61,467 nucleotides of DNA from positions 1 through 61,467 of IMG/VR virus record IMGVR_UViG_3300010148_005374; one strand, 5' to 3'. The notes below the pieces were generated by a model. That model did not search any database and was not told the origin of the DNA. It saw nothing but the letters and a program-made list of their open reading frames with translations. This document shows positions 20,543 through 30,865 of the stretch, piece by piece; positions within the stretch are counted from its first letter, which is position 1; the number at the start of each line of letters is the position of its first letter. The translations under genes were made by a program, and so were the position numbers. The stretch is from a virus.

Positions 20543-22047
20543 ACGGGTTCTTCATCAACCTTGAATTTAAATACTTCTGGCTGTTCTACATATTGTCCAT
20601 TGACTTGGTAAACAAACTGTAACCCATAAGCATAACCTTCATCTAGAATATTCGTGTCAACCTCAAAGTAGTTTCCACTAACATCATAGGACATCCTAGT
20701 GTGGTTGGATGACCCTGTTCCATATTCCACCACCTCTAAATTATCGACTATTCTAAACAGCCTCCAATATGCATCTTCGATTATCTGACTAGGTGGCTCA
20801 GATGCAGCGACACTATAAACATTCGGGTTCCAGTTTTTCTCTCTAGCATAAACTCTTAGAACAGGCTTCTGCCCTTTTACATATGACTTTTTAAGGTTTG
20901 TTATATCGCTTATGTGTTGGGTTTCATATTGAACGAAACTAGCGGTCAAGCCCTCCAGATTTATAGATCCTGTAAAATATTCTATACTCCCGGAATGCCA
21001 AACATCATGCACTGTAGATAAAGAACTTGTTATTGCGAAGGAACAGCTATAAATACCAGTCTGTGCAACACCATTTTCCACAACAATACCACCTGTGATC
21101 TCTTGTTGAACCAACCCATTCGTATCTAATACATGAAGGCGATGGCCCGTTGGTAAATCATCATTACTGCCGCTAAAAAAGCTTACATATATTATTTGGT
21201 CTGTCCCAATTAAACTTGGGATATCTTTTAAGTTACCTCTGATTCTATTGTAGAGATATACAGTATTAAGATTATCAGCAGGTGGAGCCAAGGCGCTAGA
21301 AATAAAACTTAAGCCTCTTTGGTCTTTCCTGGAAGAATCCCATCTAGCCTCAATGTATGGTCTCTTGAGAAAGTATTCACTTGTTCGTCCAAAAAACTTC
21401 TTTGTAAAAAATGACCCTGAGGATCCAGAAATTATATCATCATCATGCTTTATCATAAAGCCAAAATTTGATGTGGTTCCAGCGCCGTCAGATCTCCACA
21501 AATCAATTGCGAAACTTACGTCAACATCTAAATCTTCAGCACCACCAGATAGGTAAAAACTTGAGGAATAAGCCGTGTCGCCAACACTTGCACTATTAAA
21601 AAAATCGCCGCCCTGATGTTCCCAAGCTATTCCCTCAGAGCTAGAAATCCAATTACACACACCAAAATCTGTGTACTCGTTCATATCTAACCCTCGGCCT
21701 TCTGTCCAAAAGTTACCACTAACCACGGCTACTTTCAAAGGATACTCATATGGTAAACTATCAGCGTGAGGCGCATTAAACATTTTCAATCTGTATTCAA
21801 CGCTAGATGATGGGACATTACCATTTGTAACATCTGAGACAATTGCGTCTACTGGGAACTGAATTAGTATCCTAGCTTGCTCGGCGTTATCAGCATCTAT
21901 TGAGGCTGAGGTTTGTCCATGTATAACAAAAGCCTCTAAAATATCAGAGGCACCCATATTAGAGCCAGTGCCTCTAATTCTAAGGTTAGCCTTAAAAGCG
22001 TTCGTAATCGTATTATCTTGTGTTGCAAAGTATCTTTTTATAGCCAT
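20539..22047 (-). CDS. Baseplate-associated virion structural protein (502 aa)
   Basis: The protein starts MAIKRYFATQDNTITNAF and is rich in Ser/Gly and aromatic residues with many short beta strands. The arrangement (aligned 'RILIQFPVD', 'RLKMFNAPHADSLP', 'YPLKVAVVSGNFWTEGRG') recalls DNRLRE-type beta-sandwich domains that bind carbohydrate or act as appendage stalks; this is a resemblance only. It is coupled on both sides: its ATG shares one base with the stop of the gp6-like gene (TAATG), and its stop overlaps the start of the giant protein (ATGA). The location directly after gp6 makes a baseplate or wedge role likely. Confidence 0.7.
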   Translation of the reverse strand: MAIKRYFATQDNTITNAFKANLRIRGTGSNMGASDILEAFVIHGQTSASIDADNAEQARILIQFPVDAIVSDVTNGNVPSSSVEYRLKMFNAPHADSLPYEYPLKVAVVSGNFWTEGRGLDMNEYTDFGVCNWISSSEGIAWEHQGGDFFNSASVGDTAYSSSFYLSGGAEDLDVDVSFAIDLWRSDGAGTTSNFGFMIKHDDDIISGSSGSFFTKKFFGRTSEYFLKRPYIEARWDSSRKDQRGLSFISSALAPPADNLNTVYLYNRIRGNLKDIPSLIGTDQIIYVSFFSGSNDDLPTGHRLHVLDTNGLVQQEITGGIVVENGVAQTGIYSCSFAITSSLSTVHDVWHSGSIEYFTGSINLEGLTASFVQYETQHISDITNLKKSYVKGQKPVLRVYAREKNWNPNVYSVAASEPPSQIIEDAYWRLFRIVDNLEVVEYGTGSSNHTRMSYDVSGNYFEVDTNILDEGYAYGLQFVYQVNGQYVEQPEVFKFKVDEEPV

Positions 22048-23840
22048 TATTTAACAACTCCAGTGATATCATCCTCAGGAAATAAAACATCTGCAACTGC
22101 ATCTTCGGGAACCACAAGAAATCTGCCGTCATTAGATAGATTTTTTTCAATCTCATAGTTAAACGAACTATATGATCCGCCTGTCTTGTTAATTAGTTTG
22201 ACCATCGTTGTATCCACAACACCATCAACACTGTTTAAAGATTTAAATATTTCTGATAAATATACAGGTTCACCCATTTCTTTAGCTACGTTTAAAACCT
22301 TCTCTTGTAACTTACTTACACAGGCATTTAGAACCTCAAAACGATTAGCGTCGGTTTCAGCTATGACCTCGAACTGTATTCCGTAGTTTATGATTTTTCC
22401 GTCCAAAATATCCACGCTGTCGTTTATCATTCTATATCGATCAATCCAGGTTTTCAGATTTGTTTTTAGCTTACTTGTGGGGGCCGAAAACTTCCCATTT
22501 GCATTCTCTGCTAAAACGTATAAATTTAAGTTTCTTCTTGTTGACCTTGGGTCTTGTACAATGTTAACACGCTTAACTTTGCCGAAACCTGCTGGCATGC
22601 GGTAACATATACTAATGTAATCAGATCTTGTTACGGCTCTGTTCTGAGAGGCGTAAGATGCGTAAGCACGGACCCTGACTTCATCAGCGGACAACTCCTC
22701 TGTATCCCCAAGAATAGGCTCAGGGTTTTCGACTTCTAGTGAGCTTTCTACTCCTGCAATGAGTGTGTCCGACAAAGCGTCACGGTTTGTAAAAGTAAAT
22801 GACCTTTCTACAATTTGGTTTACTGTGCTAGCAGCAGCATTAACCGTAGTTGCTTCATTAGACCTGTAAGTTACAGTTAGTGTTGTATTTTCAGGAACCA
22901 CACCGAATTTATCAGTCTTTATTAGATTACTAGGATCAAATGTGGTGTCTGATACATACTCTCTACCTGTAACATCTAATACAACGTCCGCAGGGTTGGC
23001 CACCAAATCTCCGGTTAGGTTTGCAGATGACCCATATCCAAACTGAAGAAAAGTGGCTCCCTCAGTGTTATGCTCTGTAACAAACCTTCTTGGGCAAGGT
23101 TTTGTTTTCATAATAAAAGGAACAGTATCTCTACTTGTCCCTCGATTAGGTTCTTTTGATAATATAATATCTTGAGTTAAATAATCAACCTGAAAATATT
23201 CATTTCCTTGGGAGTCAACAACAGATAAAATTTCAGAAACTTCGTCAGCAGCCATTCTTAATCTTAAAAATCTTTGGTAATCACCAACTATTATTTCTTC
23301 CTCACGCAGTCTACCAGAAACTACTGTTCCTTTTCCTTTTATAGCAAACTCAGTTGGCACACCAGTGTCTGAGTCTACTTTGGCCACAGTTATCTCGTTA
23401 TTACTATCGGTAAAATCTATATCCTGGTTCACTGTGTACAATCCGCCGCCGGAACCACCAACTATAGTTCCCCTTTTTAATATGGGAATATAAGTTGTGT
23501 CTGGACCACCCGTAGTCGATGCTGCTGGGACTAGTACATAAAAATTACAGACACCTGTTGAAGTTGGCGAGCCGGGCATCTTATATCCCATTTGCTTAGC
23601 TAATCTTTGAACATTAGATAATTCTATTGCAGTGTCTAAAAAGCTTTCATTTGCTTGATAATCCGTATAGAAAGAAAGCTGATCACCAACATAGGCTACT
23701 AGATCTAACATCAAAGCACCAAAAGATGCTTCGTTAAAATCTTGAAATGTGTTAGCATAATAACGTTTTGCGTAGTTTACAAGCGATTCTTTGATTGTAT
23801 CAAATTCTCTGTTTGTATAATTTATCGGGCGTTTTGGCAT
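22047..23840 (-). CDS. Baseplate wedge protein, gp6/J-like (597 aa)
   Basis: This is probably the phage baseplate wedge protein that links the hub and periphery of the contractile tail. The N-terminus has the signature of the gp6/baseplate J-like group: INYTNREFDTIKESLVNYAK, then FGALMLDLVAYVGDQLSFY and YQANESFLDTA (residues about 8-75), followed by a long beta-rich middle and a C-terminal mixed domain. The longest open frame would begin at a TTG at 23861, but the ATG at 23840 is preferred because GAGG lies seven bases before it. It sits directly downstream of the gp25-like gene, matching the T4-like order gp25-gp6. Confidence 0.88.
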   Translation of the reverse strand: MPKRPINYTNREFDTIKESLVNYAKRYYANTFQDFNEASFGALMLDLVAYVGDQLSFYTDYQANESFLDTAIELSNVQRLAKQMGYKMPGSPTSTGVCNFYVLVPAASTTGGPDTTYIPILKRGTIVGGSGGGLYTVNQDIDFTDSNNEITVAKVDSDTGVPTEFAIKGKGTVVSGRLREEEIIVGDYQRFLRLRMAADEVSEILSVVDSQGNEYFQVDYLTQDIILSKEPNRGTSRDTVPFIMKTKPCPRRFVTEHNTEGATFLQFGYGSSANLTGDLVANPADVVLDVTGREYVSDTTFDPSNLIKTDKFGVVPENTTLTVTYRSNEATTVNAAASTVNQIVERSFTFTNRDALSDTLIAGVESSLEVENPEPILGDTEELSADEVRVRAYASYASQNRAVTRSDYISICYRMPAGFGKVKRVNIVQDPRSTRRNLNLYVLAENANGKFSAPTSKLKTNLKTWIDRYRMINDSVDILDGKIINYGIQFEVIAETDANRFEVLNACVSKLQEKVLNVAKEMGEPVYLSEIFKSLNSVDGVVDTTMVKLINKTGGSYSSFNYEIEKNLSNDGRFLVVPEDAVADVLFPEDDITGVVK

Positions 23841-23864
23841 TACTAAACCTCGGGGCTTCAATAA

Positions 23865-24269
23865 TTAGTCTTTGTTCTGAGTTATTATCAAGGTATCGCT
23901 GTCATTAATTGGACCTATACCATACTTTAAAATCAACCTTACGGCGTTAGGGGACAAACTATCGTCTTCATCAGCAGTTAAAACAATGATATCATCCACC
24001 TCAACAAAAGGCATAAACTTACTAATTTGTGTTGAAATTCTTTCTCTAACTGAGTTAGATGTGTTGTTTATGTCCGGCTCGAAAAGCAATCGACGCACAC
24101 CTGCACCAAACTCTGGTAACATGACTCTCTCGCCTGGTGATGTTAAAATCAAATTTTTCAAATTTTGTTTAACAACATCTTTTAAAGTTTTGTTAAGTTC
24201 ATATGGACCATCAACATTATCATAAGTCAACGGCAATGAAACTGAAAGACCCTCTAGTTTATTAGCCAT
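23865..24269 (-). CDS. Baseplate wedge subunit, gp25/GpW family (134 aa)
   Basis: Small lysozyme-like-fold baseplate protein that initiates sheath assembly in contractile tails. The family signature is visible: 'DVVKQNLKNLILTSPGERVM' followed by LPEFGAGVRRLLFEP (residues about 27-62), and a C-terminal 'AVRLILKYGIGP'. Length fits the family (about 120-140 residues). Its ATG directly abuts the upstream stop (TAAATG) with GAGGGG as ribosome-binding site. It is followed after a 24-base gap by the gp6-like gene, the usual neighbour. Confidence 0.92.
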   Translation of the reverse strand: MANKLEGLSVSLPLTYDNVDGPYELNKTLKDVVKQNLKNLILTSPGERVMLPEFGAGVRRLLFEPDINNTSNSVRERISTQISKFMPFVEVDDIIVLTADEDDSLSPNAVRLILKYGIGPINDSDTLIITQNKD

Positions 24270-27200
24270 TTAGTTGCCCCTCGCACGCTCTTGTACATTA
24301 GTCATCTCAGTAATTATACTCTCAACACGATTTCTTTGCGCTGGATCCCAAGAGCTAATATTAAGATCTTGGAATAAGTTATCTTCATCAATTTCAGCAA
24401 CCTTCAAGGTAATTGATGCTATAAGTCCAGTAATAGTATCATTTCTTTCCGCCCGTTGATCAATGCGCTGGAGGCCATAATCAGATACACTTCGTAGTTG
24501 TCTCGGTGGAGGACGATCAGCGAATCCAGTAAACTTGATTGCTGCGCCTGTGATTCTACCATAAAAATTAGTAGTTTCTCTACTGTCTTTTAGACCAGCA
24601 TAAGTTGATTCCATACCCTCTAACATTAGAGACTCTAGAAACCCTAGTGTTCTCTGCCCAAAGGCCTGACGCTTACTAAAGGGAGCGTTTGGGTGAAACA
24701 ATGCGGCAGTATTAATATCAACCTGAGTTATGCTATCTTTGTTAGATATTTTTAAATCAGTGTTAGAATTATAAGCTCGTTGTTGATTAGCTAACCCACC
24801 ATCAGAAGCATTTGTTCCGTACTGAGAAATCCCCAACGAACTTAAACGATTTAAGGTAAGGACAATCTCATGTATCTTGCCACGGAATGCTGTCTCCCCT
24901 CTTCCGACTCTCACAAAATCCTGGTACCCATCACTTTTACCACTAAAATTAAACCCTGTAGTTTTGTATAGTTGCTCTGATTGAGAAACCTGATCTGCAA
25001 ATGCTCCAAATCTTGCTTCAAGGGCACCCTTCAAGGATCTAATCTGGTTGCACTTTTCCCACAAAGACTGATATTTGGCTTTATCCGCCCTAAGCTCTGT
25101 CAGGTTGTTATAGGTTCTTCCTCCAACTTGAGCCGGGAAAACTCTAGGTCTTTGTTGCTGCTGCTGTTGTTGCTGTTGTTGTTGACGTTGTTGCCCTTGA
25201 GAACCCTCTTGTCTAATCCTCTCACGGATTTCAGCAGCACGACGTTCACGCTCAGACTGCGATATGCCCTCTTCTTGCTGTTGTCGCTGCATGTCCCTTG
25301 TGCTCTGATTAGCAGGCGGTTGGTTGCCTGGCGGTCCATTCTGAACTCTGTCCGCAAGGTTCTGCCCTACATCTTCATCTCTGGGGGCTCCTTGGCGGTT
25401 TTCCTCACCAGCTTGAGCGAGTTCAGCTTGTTGTCTTCGTTGGGCTCGATTAGCCTCCTCTCGCAGCCTTGCTAGTTTAGCGTTTAAATCATCATTTCTT
25501 TTTTTGTCGTCTCTTATTAGCTCATCTAGGGTTTTTGGTTGAGATGGGGCAACTTCTTCCACAAGGTAATTTAGCGAACTAGCGGGCTCTAAAGCTGTCC
25601 TCAAAGCTTCATCGGCAGTGTTAATTCTTTTCTTTGCATAGAAGGCCATCTGAGAGAAATTATCAGTAACAGAAACCACCTTATCGTAATAAATGTACTG
25701 CAATCCTACTAATAATGGTATCGGTACAAGCCCTAAAAATTCTCGATTCTTAAACGTTTCATAGTCAGCACTAAAACCTAGCGCACCACCTCGGCTAATA
25801 AATTCATCTGCACCTGGGGTTCTTTCGTCAAGATAGTCTGGCAAATTATAACGTCTTCGGTTTGTATCTGGAAATTGTTGTATACCAAAACTGTGCCCAC
25901 TATGAAAATAATTAACCAACATATCATAGGCGACCTTTCTGTTTGTCACAGAGACACCCTCACTATTTTGTATAACCGCTTCTTCTTCGATATCTTTAAA
26001 AAGATTTTTGGTCATGACCGCCCAGCCGCTAAAATCATTGTCGTTGTCAGGCGCTTCTTGCGATAGGTTGTAAAAAGTTTTTCTGAGCATTTGAATTATA
26101 ATATATTCTAACTGCTCTTGTGGGTCTTGAATTAAAGCCGGGTTGAATTCTATACCTGAAGTATCAACTTCTGTAGATGAACAAGTACGAGAAACAAAAT
26201 CTAATCCGTCGATAATATATCCAAACATGCCTCTTTCTTGAAAATCTCTAGTAATTTTGTTAGCCATATATGATTTTAACATATTCAAAGTATCTGGCGT
26301 ATCTAGAGAGTACCCGTTGTTAAAAAGAGGCGCTACATTTAATACAAAGTTAAATATTCTTTGGTGTATGGCATTCAAGGTGACTAAGGCATTTTGTTCA
26401 TCTGGTCCCAAATTGCAAGGATCACCGCTTGGGCCAAATGGTGGAATAGATGCAGCTTCTATTGTATCGTCAACTCTATCTTTAACTCTTTCATTAGCAT
26501 AAAGATTTACAGACATTGTTCTAGTCACATTGTAGAAACTGTTTAAATAAGGGCTAGGTATTGACCTAACCACTGCGTAATCAACAGGTGTATTGCCAAA
26601 TGTTCTTGTTGCTATATCTGTGGCTACTGTTCTAGTACCTGTGCCACCTTTGCTAGTTTTATTGTTAGTTAAATTTCCATACGCTATATGCATAAGATTA
26701 CTATTAATATTGTTAACTGTAGCGGCTTGTGCGTTCCTAACATTTTCATTATCAGCTAGTAGTGAAGTAGCTATTCTGGATAGTGAATTTTTAACACTAT
26801 ATTTACTATCATGTCCGGGCAAATTATCCTCAGATAAATCAAACTCACAAAGGAGTTCAGAGGGGACATCTCTATATCTTATCTGCGGGTTATCATCGGG
26901 CGAAGTAATTGTTAGTGGCTCAATCGTATCTGCCAGACCCACTATACCTTTTTCTTTTCTGTTAAAATATACTCTAACTTTTTGATCACTAGCATCCCTT
27001 CGTGGTATGTAGTCCAATTGTAATCTACCAAATGAAGTTTCATTTGGGGCTTCAGCCTGTCCCTCTTCCGTTTGCAGTTGAGCCATTACACCTATAGTGG
27101 TTTTTGTAAGCCCAATATCATAATGAGGGTGATCGCCCTCAATATCAGCTACTTGACCAGTGGCATATTTAATGGTGAGCGGTAACACGAACTGATTATT

Positions 27201-30200
27201 CAATCCTTGTACATCACCAACTCTAGGATAGGTATCGCCAAAATAGTGTCTATAATACTGGTAAATTTGTGTCTGTTGTAAGCGAGCGAGACTACTCACT
27301 GGACGATCTGTTCCTGCTGAACTTCTCATACCTGCACAAATAGCTCGGGCTTGGATACCTTGAGCCCTGCGTGAAGCATCAGCTATGAATCTTAACAAAT
27401 CTAAGAACCAGTCTGCTAATCCAATTCTGTCCCAAAAGTTTTGTATCTCAAATGCAAAATCAAAGTTTTTAGCAGCCAATTCACACAAAAGTTCTATCTT
27501 AAAAGACGTTGAATCTATTTCTTGATTTATTTGAGATCTCAACTGTCTCTTAGTTAACCCTCCGGCTACTGGTGTTGAGTCATCATCTCCAATATTGGCC
27601 AAATCTTCTAGTCCAACATCAAGCCCAGAACCAAGCCCATATGCTAGCAAGTCTCGGGCATCACAATATGCTTCTTTTGTATCAAGAGGTCTCTCAATGC
27701 CAAGCGAGATTCCAGGACCTAAGAGTTGCCCAAGTCTTTTAAAGTATCTTACAATAACATCTTTTTCAAGCCCAAGAGTAGCGTACCTAACATCACCAGG
27801 GTACAAAGAATCCTGGACTTGGTTTAATAGTACCGTTATCAATTCATCTGAATATGTGCGATCTCGAATACCCCTTTGGTCAGCGGCCGAAAGTTCACTA
27901 GCATTGAGACCAACAAGGTTGAACCCCTTGTGCAATGAATCTATTAGTGCCTGCCCACCTGAACCTTGTAAAATTGCTACGACATCAGTATCAACCATTA
28001 GGTCCGAGGCATCATCATTTAGTTGTCTCAATTGTTCATTGGTAGCTGCACTTTTTACAAATTCACTTCTAACAACAAATGTATTTTGAATGTCAAGCTC
28101 TCTGGCTATTTCCTCTAGGTCGATACCAGCATAATCTACAAGATCATTTATTCTAACAATACCATACGGAGAATTAACTCTTGGATTCCTGTTTCTCGTT
28201 ATGTTTGCTTGATCTACGACAGTTTCGGGACCACATCCAGAAACAGCTAATAGCAATTGTTTAAAGGCCTGAAGAATTAGTTGCTTCACAAACTCTATTA
28301 TCAATTTTAATAATTGTTTTCTCCAAAGTGCCCACAGATCAGCAGTTGGAGTTTTACCAAGTTTTATCCCTCTTGGCGGAGTTAACCCTTTCTTAACGAG
28401 AGCCTGAACATCTGGTGGTACGCCGCCAGGTTCTAAAACTTCTTTTGCTAAGATGTCACCTAAAACTCTAAAACAAGCAAAAAATTGTCTGTTAACTTCT
28501 CGCTCGATATCACGAACGAAACTTTCAGGGTCATCTAAATACCCAGCACCTTGCAAAAGCAATTCTTCGTTTTTCTTAAGTTCAATAACTTCATCTCTAA
28601 GAATTTTAACAACCACGCCAACAATTTGTTTAATACTAGCTTTGCCGCCAAAAAGCTGATATATTAAAAAAGCATCATTAAGATACTTGGCTAAAGGTGT
28701 TTCACATCCAGCATTATTGAGAGTGCTTGTAAAAAACCCTAAAGCATTTTTGCCTTTGTTAAATCTTCTTTGAAATTCTTTTTCGGCCTCGGCTTTTGTT
28801 TTTGCTTTTGCTGTCTTTTTCTTTTTTTCTGGGGTGACCTCAAAAGTATTTTTACCAAGTCCAGATCCCGAGTTTTCTTCTGGATATTTGTTAGTATTTT
28901 TGTTTTCTTCTTGTTTATTTTTTACATCTGTCGGTTTAATGACTGGACTTGGGTACATATATTTTTGTACAAATTCTACAGCAGATGGTTTTGAATCAGA
29001 ATCAAACAGTGCTGAAATTTCGTTCGCATAGAAAACAAGCGCAAAGGTCCCTTTAGAGACTGATCCAAATTGTGTATACAGTCCAGTTTTTGGATCCGCT
29101 ATTCCAGCATATTGAGCACCATTATAATATACGTTGATTAACTTGTACTTTGAATCAAAGACAAATTCTATTTTATCGTTTATTGTTATATCAAGGTTAA
29201 TGTCATCAATATATCTCTCAACAACACTATAGAACCTTTTAAGGTCCTCACCCCTTATTCTGACATTTGTGCTGGGCGTCATCATACCGGGATTTATACC
29301 CTCTTTGTCAAGCTCGTCAGCATACCTATCAACAACAATAGCAGCAGTAGCTATCGTCGATTGAAGTTCTGACATGCTGTAGGGGGCTCGGCGTAAACCT
29401 TCTTCACCTTGTACGCCTTTATCAGCCAGAAGATTTTGAGCACGATTCAATACACTTGGGGCTTCATCAGATTTTGATTTTGCTCCTATAGGATTAAGTT
29501 TCTCTACCTCGTCCTGTGGTATGCTAACGGCCAGCAGCCAAGCGCCCTGACCCTCTGGTAAAGGTTGCGGTCTGTAACGATCGCCATATCGACTTACAAA
29601 CTTAACCTTTGAGGGATCGATCTGAGTTCTATTGATCTCGTTGTCTCTGTCAGCAAACTTTAATATTTCTGGAACTGCGATATCAAATTGAAAACTTGAT
29701 ATATTTTCTGCTGCCTGGTCACCGCCACCGATATCATAAGACTCAGGGTTTAGGGCGAGAGTTCTAAAGACACACCAATAGTTTTTTTCAGTTGGGTTAT
29801 AATATACCTTTGTTAATTCGTCTCTTCTTACATATGCAGCTAAATCAACAGGAACTTCTACTGTGGCATTTAAAACAGGGCTAACCCCAGTGCCAACACT
29901 AGGGTACGGTTTAGCATTTGCTGTCCAGTCTTGCAAGTCAACTTCTGGATCAACTTTTCTTTTTTCCTCTGCTAAATCCTTCTTGATAACTGACAAACCA
30001 GATGGTATTGATCCTGTTGGCCTACCACTGGCTTCCAATAACTGGTTTACCCTGGAGGTTGAATATGATGGTATTACTTCTGGTATTCTTGCGTTAACTG
30101 CATTGAAAGGTAATTTAACAACATCTCCAGCGCTAAGATTTTGTCCATTAATATTGTCTGCTTGGTTTGGTTCTGGTCTTTTAGTGTCGCTATTGATATC

Positions 30201-30857
30201 TAATAATATTGCGGCAGCCACGCCAAATTTATTACCAATCGTAGAAAAACTCTCGCCATTACTCTTAACTGTATACGTTGATTTTTTTGGCTGTGAAAAT
30301 GGATCTGGATTATCTACATCATTTTGATTTGAGGCTTTTTGTGCTTGTTCTGTAGTAACAGTATCAAAAGCAGAGTTTTTTATAGAAGAACCAAGACGTG
30401 TTGTTATGTCCGTAAGAATCTGTTGTTTCTCTTCTTTTCCAACGAAGAAAATACTAAAGCTCTTACCCTGTAATCTAGGGTTCTGAGGGTATGGCGTAGC
30501 AGAGGGAGATAATCCTACTTTTGCGTTCTGTGGATATAATGCAGCATAAGCTAAGGCATCTTTAACTGATATAAACCTATTAGCGGTAGTAAATCCAAAC
30601 CTTCCGTTTGGGATTCCTCTAGAAACTTCCATGCCGATACTTAAAAATCCAATACCACTCAAATAAGCCGTATGAATCATATCAATGATAAACTTGTTTC
30701 TTTCATCCTCATAGTCGTAACCCACACCACGCCTAATGAAACGTTTCTCTTCATCAGGTAGGTTGCTCCATCCTGTTATAACGCCATTATCGTTTTTGAT
30801 GGCCTCTGGTAGGGCGTCAGCAAAATCTGTTGGTCTTGGGTTTACAATGTTCTTCAT
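24270..30857 (-). CDS. Very large LysM-containing baseplate/virion protein (2195 aa)
   Basis: Residues 194-251 form a LysM-like motif (TYTVKSNGESFSTIGNKFGV, then LSAGDVVKLPF), which in phage proteins serves baseplate or peptidoglycan binding. Residues about 650-730 are Lys-rich, and residues about 1780-1910 are a low-complexity charged helix (DELIRDDKKRNDDLNAKL, ERERRAAEIRERIRQEG) ending in a run of 11 glutamines at 1892-1902. No membrane segment or catalytic motif stands out. It lies between the spike-like gene (30866) and gp25, so it belongs to the baseplate cluster. It could replace several smaller T4 baseplate proteins, but that is speculation. Confidence 0.75.
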   Translation of the reverse strand: MKNIVNPRPTDFADALPEAIKNDNGVITGWSNLPDEEKRFIRRGVGYDYEDERNKFIIDMIHTAYLSGIGFLSIGMEVSRGIPNGRFGFTTANRFISVKDALAYAALYPQNAKVGLSPSATPYPQNPRLQGKSFSIFFVGKEEKQQILTDITTRLGSSIKNSAFDTVTTEQAQKASNQNDVDNPDPFSQPKKSTYTVKSNGESFSTIGNKFGVAAAILLDINSDTKRPEPNQADNINGQNLSAGDVVKLPFNAVNARIPEVIPSYSTSRVNQLLEASGRPTGSIPSGLSVIKKDLAEEKRKVDPEVDLQDWTANAKPYPSVGTGVSPVLNATVEVPVDLAAYVRRDELTKVYYNPTEKNYWCVFRTLALNPESYDIGGGDQAAENISSFQFDIAVPEILKFADRDNEINRTQIDPSKVKFVSRYGDRYRPQPLPEGQGAWLLAVSIPQDEVEKLNPIGAKSKSDEAPSVLNRAQNLLADKGVQGEEGLRRAPYSMSELQSTIATAAIVVDRYADELDKEGINPGMMTPSTNVRIRGEDLKRFYSVVERYIDDINLDITINDKIEFVFDSKYKLINVYYNGAQYAGIADPKTGLYTQFGSVSKGTFALVFYANEISALFDSDSKPSAVEFVQKYMYPSPVIKPTDVKNKQEENKNTNKYPEENSGSGLGKNTFEVTPEKKKKTAKAKTKAEAEKEFQRRFNKGKNALGFFTSTLNNAGCETPLAKYLNDAFLIYQLFGGKASIKQIVGVVVKILRDEVIELKKNEELLLQGAGYLDDPESFVRDIEREVNRQFFACFRVLGDILAKEVLEPGGVPPDVQALVKKGLTPPRGIKLGKTPTADLWALWRKQLLKLIIEFVKQLILQAFKQLLLAVSGCGPETVVDQANITRNRNPRVNSPYGIVRINDLVDYAGIDLEEIARELDIQNTFVVRSEFVKSAATNEQLRQLNDDASDLMVDTDVVAILQGSGGQALIDSLHKGFNLVGLNASELSAADQRGIRDRTYSDELITVLLNQVQDSLYPGDVRYATLGLEKDVIVRYFKRLGQLLGPGISLGIERPLDTKEAYCDARDLLAYGLGSGLDVGLEDLANIGDDDSTPVAGGLTKRQLRSQINQEIDSTSFKIELLCELAAKNFDFAFEIQNFWDRIGLADWFLDLLRFIADASRRAQGIQARAICAGMRSSAGTDRPVSSLARLQQTQIYQYYRHYFGDTYPRVGDVQGLNNQFVLPLTIKYATGQVADIEGDHPHYDIGLTKTTIGVMAQLQTEEGQAEAPNETSFGRLQLDYIPRRDASDQKVRVYFNRKEKGIVGLADTIEPLTITSPDDNPQIRYRDVPSELLCEFDLSEDNLPGHDSKYSVKNSLSRIATSLLADNENVRNAQAATVNNINSNLMHIAYGNLTNNKTSKGGTGTRTVATDIATRTFGNTPVDYAVVRSIPSPYLNSFYNVTRTMSVNLYANERVKDRVDDTIEAASIPPFGPSGDPCNLGPDEQNALVTLNAIHQRIFNFVLNVAPLFNNGYSLDTPDTLNMLKSYMANKITRDFQERGMFGYIIDGLDFVSRTCSSTEVDTSGIEFNPALIQDPQEQLEYIIIQMLRKTFYNLSQEAPDNDNDFSGWAVMTKNLFKDIEEEAVIQNSEGVSVTNRKVAYDMLVNYFHSGHSFGIQQFPDTNRRRYNLPDYLDERTPGADEFISRGGALGFSADYETFKNREFLGLVPIPLLVGLQYIYYDKVVSVTDNFSQMAFYAKKRINTADEALRTALEPASSLNYLVEEVAPSQPKTLDELIRDDKKRNDDLNAKLARLREEANRAQRRQQAELAQAGEENRQGAPRDEDVGQNLADRVQNGPPGNQPPANQSTRDMQRQQQEEGISQSERERRAAEIRERIRQEGSQGQQRQQQQQQQQQQQRPRVFPAQVGGRTYNNLTELRADKAKYQSLWEKCNQIRSLKGALEARFGAFADQVSQSEQLYKTTGFNFSGKSDGYQDFVRVGRGETAFRGKIHEIVLTLNRLSSLGISQYGTNASDGGLANQQRAYNSNTDLKISNKDSITQVDINTAALFHPNAPFSKRQAFGQRTLGFLESLMLEGMESTYAGLKDSRETTNFYGRITGAAIKFTGFADRPPPRQLRSVSDYGLQRIDQRAERNDTITGLIASITLKVAEIDEDNLFQDLNISSWDPAQRNRVESIITEMTNVQERARGN
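25152..25184 (-). repeat. CAA/CAG microsatellite encoding 11 glutamines
   Basis: Eleven consecutive glutamine codons (mixed CAA and CAG) occur in frame inside the 2195-residue virion protein. They are flanked by QGQQR upstream and RPRV downstream. Mixed codon use shows it is not a perfect repeat, but it remains prone to slippage and could vary in length among relatives. Confidence 0.85.
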
Positions 30858-30865
30858 AAAATTAT

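Noticed and set aside
25152-25193. Short tandem repeat considered as a CRISPR-like array
   Set aside because: It is an in-frame glutamine codon run without spacers.
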